Below are positions 47,849 through 55,335 of a stretch of DNA of 64,000 bases, piece after piece. A program made the position numbers and the translations under genes. The notes under the pieces are model-generated. The model did not search any database and was not told where the DNA came from. It worked only from the letters and a program-made list of their open reading frames with translations. The first letter of the stretch is position 1, and every line of letters begins with the position of its first letter. This stretch comes from Atlantibacter hermannii (lineage in GTDB: Bacteria > Pseudomonadota > Gammaproteobacteria > Enterobacterales > Enterobacteriaceae): assembly GCA_900635495.1 (NCBI GenBank), contig LR134136.1, forward strand, positions 2,852,001 to 2,916,000. The letters run 5' to 3'.

Positions 47849-50174
47849 TTAACGCCGTGCAGCCGCAGTTTCAACCGGTTCGTCCACCCGCTCCATGGCA
47901 ATGGGAATGCTTTTATACGCCGGAATACCGCTTTGGGTGTCGTGGCTGTCCAGCGGCACCAGCACGTTTGCTTCCGGGTAATAGGCGCCAACCGAACCCG
48001 CCGCCATATCAATCACGACGACGGTCAGATTGTGCATGCGGCGGGTCGTCGGGTTGCCATCAGGATCGAGCGCGACCACGTTAACCCGATCGCCCACCCG
48101 CAACTGACGTTTCTCCGCCTCATCCGGGTTAATGAACAAAACGTCCCGTCGCCCCGTTACGCCGCGATAGCGATCGTTTAAACCATAAAGTGTGGTGTTT
48201 GTACTGGTCGTGACTGCGCAACGTAGTCAGAACCAGGTCGTGACACTTCAGCGATCGCGGATCTTCATTAATCCCCTGCATCACCCTGAATTGCGCCTTG
48301 CCGGATGGCGTATTCCAGACGCGTTCAGAAGCGGCGTTATAGAGCCGGAAGCCGCCGGGGACGCTGACCCGCTCGTTAAAATTCGCAAAGGCCGGGAACA
48401 CCGCTTCGATTTTCTCGCGAATGAAACTGTAATCCCCAACCAGCTGGTCCCAGTTCACCACGCTGTTGGGCAATGTGGCTTTTGCCAGGCCCGCGACCAG
48501 CGCCGGCTCAGACTTCAGATGCGGAGAAGCCGGTTTAAGCGATCCCCGGGAAGCATGCACCATCGACATTGAGTCTTCGACGGTAACGCTTTGCGCGCCA
48601 GACGCTTGCTCGTCGATCTCCGTACGGCCAATCACCGGCAGTAAATAGTTGTGTTTGCCCAGCAGCAAATGCGAACGGTTCAGTTTGGTCGCCATATGCA
48701 CCACGAGATCGAGCTTACGCATCGCCGGGAACGTCACCTGCGGATCGGATATCGCTTCCGCCAGGTTGCCACCCAGGCAGAGCAACGCTTTGGCTTTACC
48801 CTCGCGCATCGCCTGAATTGCGGCAACCGCCCCGTGACCATGTTTCTGCGGAGGTTTAAAACCAAATACCCGCTCAATACCGTCGAGCAGCGCCTGAGAA
48901 GGTATTTCCGTGATCCCTACGGTGCGATCGCCCTGCACGTTAGAGTGCCCACGCAGCGGGCAAATGCCCGCGCCTTTTTTACCGATATTGCCGCGCAACA
49001 GCAGCAAGTTAGCGAGCTGCTGTACGTTCTGGGTTCCGTACTGGTGCTGGGTGATCCCCATGCCGTAACAAATAATGGTGCGCTGAGCGCTGGCATAAAG
49101 GCGGGCAACGTGCTGAATTTCTTCGCGTTCCATGCCAGACACGGTAAGAATATGATCCCATTCCGTGGCGTCGAGATCTGCCTTCAACGCCTCGAAGCCC
49201 TCAGTATGCTCGCGGATAAACGCCTCGTCCAGTACGCCTGGTAAGCCGTTTTTCAGACGTTCTTCATGCATGGAAAGCAAAATTTTCATCACGCCTTTCA
49301 GCATCGCCGCATCGCCGCCAACGCGGACTTTGTAATATGTCGAAGCCAGTTCAGTAGAGCTTAACGACAACATTTCGATGGGACTTTGGGGAGAAGTGAA
49401 ACGCTCAAGACCGCGCTCGCGCAGCGGGTTGATGGCAACAATTGTTGCGCCGCGCTTTGATACTTCACGCAGTGTGCCCAACATTCTCGGGTGGTTGGTG
49501 CCGGGATTGTGACCGATGCAGAGCACTAAATCGCAGTGTTCAAAATCGTCCAGCTCGACGGTGCCTTTTCCCACGCCTATTGATTCCGGCAGCCCGACGC
49601 TGGTCGGTTCATGACACATATTCGAGCAGTCCGGGAAATTGTTGGTGCCATATTCCCGGGCAAAAAGTTGCCAAAGAAACGCCGCCTCATTGGAAGCACG
49701 CCCGGAGGTATAGAACTCGACGCTATCCGGGTCATCATAACTGCGCAGATGCTCGCCGATTTCCCTGAAGGCCGTTTCCCACTCAACAGGCTGGTAAGTG
49801 TCGGTAGCAGGATCGTATTTCATCGGGTGCGTCAAACGCCCTTCCCCTTCCAGCTCCAGCGCATTGCGCTTCCACAGTTCGCTTACCGTATGGGCGGCAA
49901 AAAATTCCGGCGTGGTGCGTTTGCTGGTCGCTTCCCAGGAGACGGCTTTGGCGCCGTTTTCGCAAAACTCAAAAGAAGAAGCGTGCTGTGGGTCGGGCCA
50001 GGCGCATCCCGGGCAGTCGAATCCCTGGGGCTGGTTGACTTTGAACAGGGCAATCACGTCCTGCTTCATCGACATTTGGCCGCGTATGGCATCAGCGACA
50101 GCCTTCAGCGCGCCCCACCCACCTGCAGAACCTCCATAAGGCGCGATGCCGATAGTACGATTTTGCTCTTTCAT
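47849..50174 (-). pseudogene. FdhF/YdeP family molybdopterin oxidoreductase, one extra base
   Basis: Molybdopterin-guanine-dinucleotide enzyme related to E. coli YdeP (linked to acid resistance) and formate dehydrogenase H. The start at 50174 (MKEQNRTIGIAPYGGSAGG). An N-terminal CPGC (GFDCPGCAWPDPQH) and a later NNFPDCSNMCHEPTSVGL are seen. The frame breaks in the TTT at 48198-48200; with two Ts RSHDQY continues NTTLYGLNDRYRG into the intact C-terminus. The corrected length is 774 residues against 759 for YdeP. Substrate unknown. Probably a sequencing error. Confidence 0.88.
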
Positions 50175-50494
50175 AGTGCTTTTTCTATCCGGGCTGATCA
50201 TTCGGTTTTTAAGCCTGGTACAAAATATCCGGATAAGCGAAACATTCGGCCGGGTCTCCCGCGCCGTGCGGGCGGTTTCACGGTGCCAGGGCGTTATCAG
50301 CGGATAATCCGGATTGAGGATGAGAGCATTCGAAGATGGATAGCTGATCAAACTGGCCCGCAGCAAGGAGAGATCCTTACCCATACTGGCAGAATAGCAG
50401 CGTCTGCGATGCCGCAGCGAAGTAGAGGGTCAATAAGTATGTTGTAACTATAAACAGCGTCAAGCGTAGCCGTTTACTCCTCCCTGAAAACAAA

Positions 50495-50518
50495 AAGCTC
50501 GCAGCCAGGTGCGAGCTT
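50495..50518 (-). terminator. rho-independent terminator after yecJ
   Basis: AAGCTCGCA-CCTGGC-TGCGAGCTT on the minus strand, followed by TTTGTTTTC. Confidence 0.82.
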
Positions 50519-50537
50519 CGGGTCATTTCAGCGTCAA

Positions 50538-50786
50538 TTAATGCGCTTCATTCTGCGGCGTAAATTTCAGTTCAATTAACGCAATGGCTTTCTGAACGGC
50601 GCGCACCGTGACCGGATCCGCTGCTGCATTCGCGCCCACGTTGATAGACTTCAGCTGGCTGGCCATTTTTTCACGGACTTCAACCGGCGCGATGACATCG
50701 ATCACGTCGAGAATTTGTTTGATGACCAGCTGGCAGGCAACAATATCTGAGACCAGTTCGTCTTCAGGGGTAAGTGATTGTGACAT
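50538..50786 (-). CDS. yecJ: YecJ, DUF2766 family protein
   Basis: 82-residue helical protein of unknown function (MSQSLTPEDELVSDIVACQL at the start, KAIALIELKFTPQNEAH at the end). It resembles E. coli YecJ by recall and by place, beside azuC, yecR and ftnA. The start at 50786 has an AGGAG Shine-Dalgarno. Confidence 0.82.
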   Translation of the reverse strand: MSQSLTPEDELVSDIVACQLVIKQILDVIDVIAPVEVREKMASQLKSINVGANAAADPVTVRAVQKAIALIELKFTPQNEAH

Positions 50787-51010
50787 TTTCTTCTCCTTTG
50801 TTAAGAAGCGCAGGGTAACCACATTAGGGGCAAAATGCGAATTTGCGCTTGTCAGGCCATGAACGCGCCATGGTGCCTGATAAAAGAGAAGAAAAAATGA
50901 GGATAAAAGAAAAAAGCGGAATGACGTGTTTGTTCAGAACGCGTGACAGCGGGTAAAGCGGGGAATTCAGAATAATAAAAAACCTGCCGAAGCAGGTTTC
51001 TGTGCAGAAC

Positions 51011-51094
51011 TTAAAACATCGCGCCCGGCGGGACGTCTTTGAAGGTGCTGCAGTAATTTTTGAACATGCTTTTAAGGATAGCGCGCAGTTTCAT
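51011..51094 (-). CDS. azuC: small membrane-associated protein AzuC (27 residues)
   Basis: Minus-strand frame from the ATG at 51092-51094 reads MKLRAILKSMFKNY then CSTFKDVPPGAMF and stops at 51011-51013. It closely resembles E. coli AzuC (28 residues), an amphipathic membrane-associated small protein that binds GlpD and is made from the dual-function RNA AzuCR. Position between yecJ and yecR also matches. The transcript may act as a base-pairing sRNA here as well. Confidence 0.85.
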   Translation of the reverse strand: MKLRAILKSMFKNYCSTFKDVPPGAMF

Positions 51095-51194
51095 AGTGAA
51101 CCCCGTTGTAATTTGATTGTTATTGAGTTGTTTTGTGCAGGTGAACCTTGCATGCGTGTAATTTTATGACTCCCATCACAAAAATCAATCACAT

Positions 51195-51210
51195 TGTGAC
51201 TAGCATCACG
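51195..51210. promoter_or_regulatory. candidate CRP site upstream of azuC
   Basis: TGTGACTAGCATCACG fits TGTGA-N6-TCACA with one mismatch, 100 bp upstream of azuC. Another ATCACATTGTGATAAC lies at about 51259-51274. E. coli azuCR is known to respond to CRP. Confidence 0.5.
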
Positions 51211-51310
51211 TTAACCACCGTATTTTTGTCAACATTTCCGAAATTTATTCTTTAAAAATCATCACATTGTGATAACAAAATAATTTTATAAATCTTAAAA
51301 AATATTTTTA

Positions 51311-51535
51311 ATGACGGACGAAAAAAGCATGGCGGCCTTAACAGCAGAGACAGAGATGTTAACGCGGGTGTGTATGGCGTTACCTGTCAGCCGGCAAGAT
51401 CAAACCCGGCAAAGAAAAAACAAGCTGCATAAGAAAAGGGTTGCGCTGACGGGAACAGAAGCTGCGTTAACGGGGATTGAAAGTTGGGGCTTACAGTCAG
51501 AGGTTGATGAAAGAACCGGTTGCCGGTCGACGTAA
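51311..51535 (+). CDS. doubtful 74-residue open frame
   Basis: An ATG at 51311 opens 74 codons rich in Thr, Arg and Lys with no recognised domain and no visible Shine-Dalgarno (upstream is AAAATATTTTTA). It is the only frame in the 51095-51573 gap. It may be chance. The GC content is higher than the AT-rich flank on its left. Confidence 0.2.
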   Translation: MTDEKSMAALTAETEMLTRVCMALPVSRQDQTRQRKNKLHKKRVALTGTEAALTGIESWGLQSEVDERTGCRST

Positions 51536-51542
51536 TAAAAAA

Positions 51543-51564
51543 CGGCGTCGTTTTACCGACGCCG
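51543..51564 (-). terminator. rho-independent terminator after the RpiB-like gene
   Basis: CGGCGTCG-GTAAAA-CGACGCCG on the minus strand, followed by TTTTTTATT. Confidence 0.85.
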
Positions 51565-51573
51565 CACTCTCTT

Positions 51574-52212
51574 TTAATTCAGTAACTGGCGGACAAAGGC
51601 GATGATTTCCTGATCCTGGCCGTTTTCAAACAGGCACTGCTGGAAGCGCTCACCGGAAACCGCGGTTTTCACCAGTTCCGGATCCATCGCGCGCAGCGTA
51701 TCAAGATAGTTCTCTTTCACAACCGCGGCTTTAACCTGGTTGAGGATCCCGGCATTACGCACCTGCGGTTCTTTACGCTCCGGCGGATAGCCTTCCCCTT
51801 TGCGACCGGTAAAGGCTTTTTCAAAGATAAAGCGTACGTTGAGTTCTGCGCCCCAACCAAAGCCTTTGGCAAACGGCAGTGCTAATGCGTTGCCGTTGTT
51901 GATTTGCGCGAACAGGAACGCATCCGCCGGATCGATACAGTACCCGCACACTACGCCCGGATGAATATTCAGTGACATCAGCGCGCCCTGGCCGGTGCCG
52001 CATCCGGTTACCACAAAGTCCACCGCTTTAGCGTTCAGCAGAATGCTGGCCATGATGCCCAGATGGATATAGGTTAAATGATGATCGTTTTCACCGTTCA
52101 TGCCTACGTTATACACCGCGTAGCCTTTTTCATTGGCTACCGCTTTCAGTTCATTGAGAATGATGGGGTTTTTCGCCGCCTGACTGTTTTCCATCATTAG
52201 TGCAATTTTCAT
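51574..52212 (-). CDS. RpiB/LacA/LacB family sugar-phosphate isomerase
   Basis: 212 residues. The N-terminal 150 residues match the RpiB/LacAB fold, with the signature VVTGCGTGQGALMSLNIHPG and GYCIDPADAFLFAQINNGNAL; the last 60 residues are an extra helical tail absent from E. coli RpiB (149 residues). The substrate sugar phosphate cannot be told from the sequence. It is a single-gene unit with its own terminator, inserted between azuC and yecR, which are neighbours in E. coli. Confidence 0.85.
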   Translation of the reverse strand: MKIALMMENSQAAKNPIILNELKAVANEKGYAVYNVGMNGENDHHLTYIHLGIMASILLNAKAVDFVVTGCGTGQGALMSLNIHPGVVCGYCIDPADAFLFAQINNGNALALPFAKGFGWGAELNVRFIFEKAFTGRKGEGYPPERKEPQVRNAGILNQVKAAVVKENYLDTLRAMDPELVKTAVSGERFQQCLFENGQDQEIIAFVRQLLN

Positions 52213-52492
52213 CAGTATTCTCCAGCTAAGCTAATGAGCGGTTTATCCGTTTTACGTCACCTATGATAGCCCCACCAGCGCTTTTGGCAAACGCGCTTTC
52301 ATATTAAATGAAAAAATGTTTTATAAATTATCGTCACCCTCACATTTTCACTTTTGCCCTGACCGGCTCGCTTAAACGACACGTCTGATAGCATTGAACA
52401 GCACAGATAAGCGTCACGATCGTCGCTATTTAAGCCATTGACGTCATCAGGATATGCGAAGATGCAGGCATGTCACTGAAATGAGAATCCCC

Positions 52493-52825
52493 ATGTTTCG
52501 ACCCCTGGCGGCAATACTGTTATTTACCCTTGCAGGCTGTACCATCACAAAAACCCCGGAAGTGGTGGGTGGCAACCAAATGTTAGGGCTGGTGCGTCTC
52601 GGTTTTGATGTCCCTGCATTACAGCGGGCCAAAATTGATGACTATCTGGCTCAGGGCACTGCGACCAAACAATGTCAGAGTTGGGGCTACGATCATGCGG
52701 TGCGCTTTGGCGATCCTGTTACAACCTGCAGCCTGATCAGCGGCACCCAGTGTATGAACGAAAGCGTTATCCTTAATTACCAGTGTCAGGGAGCGCTAAT
52801 TACCCCTGTCCAGCCCATTTATTGA
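52493..52825 (+). CDS. yecR: lipoprotein YecR
   Basis: 110-residue lipoprotein, lipobox TLAGC at residues 12-16 from the ATG at 52493 (MFRPLAAILLF). The mature part has four more cysteines (KQCQSWGYDHA, TTCSLISGTQC, NYQCQG) as in E. coli YecR, a flagellar-regulon gene of unknown role. An alternative start is 52481. Confidence 0.85.
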   Translation: MFRPLAAILLFTLAGCTITKTPEVVGGNQMLGLVRLGFDVPALQRAKIDDYLAQGTATKQCQSWGYDHAVRFGDPVTTCSLISGTQCMNESVILNYQCQGALITPVQPIY

Positions 52826-52832
52826 TCTTCGC

Positions 52833-52857
52833 AAGGCAGCCGCAGGCTGCCTTTTTA
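52833..52857 (+). terminator. rho-independent terminator after yecR
   Basis: AAGGCAGCC-GCA-GGCTGCCTT followed by TTT. Confidence 0.9.
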
Positions 52858-53063
52858 ACCGATTCTCTCCGGTCTATTTTTTAGAATAATTTCACTTATT
52901 CCCGAATAAACTGCCGTTAGTGTTTTTCCGTTTTTTTATTTAATGCGTTTAATTACCATTAGCATTTTTACTTATTAATTTCTTTTGCGTTACTTTTTGC
53001 AAATGAATTAATAACAACTTATAGTACCGAAAAATCCGCCCTGCATATTAATTCGGAGTACCC

Positions 53064-53561
53064 ATGCTAAAACCTGAAATGTTCGAAAAACTTAATGAGC
53101 AAATGAATCTGGAATTATTTTCATCTTTGCTTTATCAACAAATGAGCGCGTGGTGTAGCTATCATAGTTTCGAAGGGGCAGCGGCATTTTTACGTCGTCA
53201 TGCGCAGGAAGAAATGGGCCACATGCAGCGTCTGTTTGATTATCTGACAGATACCGGCAGTCTGCCGCAAATCAGGCAGATCGCCAGCCCGTTCGCTGAG
53301 TACGCCTCGCTTGATGAGCTGTTTAACGCGACTTATGAACATGAGCAGTTAATTACCCGTCAGATTAATGCCCTGGCGCACACTGCGATGACTACCCAGG
53401 ATTATCCGACGTTTAATTTCCTGCAATGGTATGTTGCAGAACAACACGAAGAAGAAAAACTGTTTAAATCAGTCATTGATAAATTGCGTCTGGTTGGCAA
53501 AAGCAGTGAAGGTCTTTATTTTGTCGATAAAGAGCTCGCAACGCTGGATACCCAGGCATAA
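53064..53561 (+). CDS. ftnA: non-haem ferritin FtnA
   Basis: 24-mer iron-storage ferritin. 165 residues, the E. coli length. Ferroxidase ligands are in MNLELFSSLLYQ, RRHAQEEMGHMQRL and WYVAEQHEEEKLF. Preceded by an AT-rich promoter and a GGAG Shine-Dalgarno. Confidence 0.97.
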   Translation: MLKPEMFEKLNEQMNLELFSSLLYQQMSAWCSYHSFEGAAAFLRRHAQEEMGHMQRLFDYLTDTGSLPQIRQIASPFAEYASLDELFNATYEHEQLITRQINALAHTAMTTQDYPTFNFLQWYVAEQHEEEKLFKSVIDKLRLVGKSSEGLYFVDKELATLDTQA

Positions 53562-53567
53562 ATAATT

Positions 53568-53593
53568 AAGCGGGCCATCGCGCCCGCTTTTTT
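53568..53593 (+). terminator. terminator after ftnA
   Basis: AAGCGGGC-CATCGC-GCCCGCTT followed by TTTTT, touching the end of convergent yecH. Confidence 0.85.
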
Positions 53594-53832
53594 AATGATT
53601 ACAGATTTTGCTTTTATGGGTGACGAACCCTTCTTCAACGGGAATGAATTTCCCACGCGCCGCCAGAAAAATCCACTAATTCCCGTGCTGTCATACCTTC
53701 CTGTGAACAGGTATGAAAACGCGCCTCGCGACCAAATTTCTCATCAATCGCTGCGACCAGACGATCAATCGTCCAGGACTGCCCGTTCGACAACATCATA
53801 GTTAATACTTCATGCCCGTGAATGGATGTCAT
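53592..53832 (-). pseudogene. yecH: YecH, DUF2492 family metal-binding protein, one extra base
   Basis: Small protein with conserved His and Cys (MTSIHGHEVLTMML; ARFHTCSQEGMTARELV). The start at 53832 has the Shine-Dalgarno AAGGAGAG. The frame is lost in five As (plus strand) at 53667-53671; with four, LVDFLAARGKFIPVEEGF continues and the protein ends KSKICNH with 79 residues, the E. coli length. Probably a sequencing error. Confidence 0.9.
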
Positions 53833-53924
53833 TGTTCTCTCCTTAAAAAAGCGATGATAAAGCTGGAATGCCTGACGGACTTTGTTACGACGCAATAAAA
53901 CGTCTTTTGAATACACCTTTTAAT

Positions 53925-53942
53925 CGTAAACTTTATTTTACA
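53925..53942. promoter_or_regulatory. TyrR box upstream of tyrP
   Basis: CGTAAACTTTATTTTACA fits TGTAAA-N6-TTTACA with one mismatch, 92 bp upstream of tyrP. E. coli tyrP is controlled by TyrR through adjacent strong and weak boxes; only this strong one is clear here. Confidence 0.8.
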
Positions 53943-54033
53943 AACCCCGTAATGCCAATTTGACGGCACGCTTTTTTTCCCTTACCCTGCGCCGCATAAT
54001 TGGGCATGGAACTATTTTCTTTCAGAGGGAAGC

Positions 54034-55246
54034 GTGAAGAATCGCACTCTTGGCAGTACTTTTATCGTCGCAGGCACCACCATTGGCGCCGGAATGTTGG
54101 CGATGCCGCTGGCGGCGGCTGGCGTGGGTTTTGGTGTAACGTTGTTGTTACTGGTCTCACTGTGGGCGCTGATGTGCCTACACCGCGCTGCTGCTGGTTG
54201 AAGTGTATCAACACGTTCCCGCGGATACCGGTCTGGGCTCGCTGGCTCGCCGCTATCTGGGCAAACCCGGCCAGTGGCTTACCGGATTCAGTATGTTGTT
54301 TTTAATGTATGCCTTAACCGCAGCATACATCAGCGGTGCCGGGGAATTGCTGGCATCAAGCCTGTCACAGTGGTTATCCACCCCGCTTTCACCCACCAGC
54401 GGTGTGCTGTTGTTCACGTTAATCGCTGGCGGTATTGTCTGTATCGGCACGCATATGGTTGATATGTTCAACCGGCTATTGTTTAGCGCCAAAATTATCC
54501 TTCTGGTGGTAATGCTGGCATTACTGATGCCGCACATTCATCAGGCCAATCTCCTTACGCTCCCGCTGGAAAAGGGTCTCGCCCTTTCGGCGATACCGGT
54601 GATTTTTACCTCGTTTGGCTTTCATGGCAGCGTACCCAGCGTTGTCAGCTACCTAAATGGCGACTTACGTAAGCTGCGTTGGGTTTTTATAACGGGCAGC
54701 GCGATCCCGCTGGTGGCTTATATTTTCTGGCAACTGGCCACGCTCGGGGCGATTGATTCTCCAGCTTTCAGCGCATTAATTGCCAGCCACAGCGGATTGA
54801 ATGGCCTGTTGCAGGCCGTACGCGAAGTGGTTGCCAGCCCGCATGTGGAACTGGCGGTGCATTTGTTTGCCGATCTGGCGCTGGCAACATCATTCCTGGG
54901 CGTTTCCCTGGGGTTATTCGACTATCTGAGCGATCTGTTCCAGCGCAACCGTAAAGCCTCGGGGCGGCTCCAGAGCGGGGTAATGACATTTGCCCCGCCA
55001 CTGGTCTTCGCGCTGTTTTATCCGCAAGGATTTGTGATGGCATTAGGTTATGCAGGCGTGGCGCTGGCGATTCTGGCGTTGATTATCCCTTCAATGCTGG
55101 TATGGAAAACCCGACAACAGCACAGTACCGCTGCATACCGGGTGATCGGCGGGACGCCGTTACTGGCGCTGATTTTCCTCTGCGGCCTGGGGATTATCGT
55201 TATTCAGGGACTGATTGCCGCCGGCCTGTTGCCGGAAGCGGGTTAA
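54034..55246 (+). pseudogene. tyrP: tyrosine-specific permease TyrP, one extra C
   Basis: Inner-membrane aromatic amino acid permease (Mtr/TnaB/TyrP family), about 11 membrane segments. GTG start at 54034 after GAGGGA gives MKNRTLGSTFIVAGTTIGAG. The frame is lost at CC 54177-54178; with one C, WALMCYTALLLVEVYQH is restored and the protein is 403 residues, exactly as in E. coli. Probably a sequencing error. Confidence 0.95.
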
Positions 55247-55260
55247 CGCAGGACAGAAAA

Positions 55261-55286
55261 AAGGCGGAAACCCGGGTTTCCGCCTT
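55261..55286. terminator. 26-bp perfect palindrome between convergent tyrP and torZ
   Basis: AAGGCGGAAACCC / GGGTTTCCGCCTT, flanked by A6 on the left. It is likely a two-way terminator. Confidence 0.82.
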
Positions 55287-55290
55287 GTTG

Positions 55291-55335
55291 TGTTAAACGC
55301 TTAGTGTGTTAAACGCTTATTGTTTTAAACGCTTA
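55291..55335. repeat. 16-bp tandem repeat, three copies, at the torZ 3' end
   Basis: TGTTAAACGCTTA at 55291-55303 and 55307-55319, with TTTTAAACGCTTA at 55323-55335. The period is 16 bp. The third copy contains the torZ stop codon, so the other two look like slippage duplications of the gene end. Confidence 0.8.

Noticed and set aside
49611..50447. 278-codon open frame on the plus strand
   Set aside because: Antisense to the ydeP-like gene; composition typical of a shadow frame.
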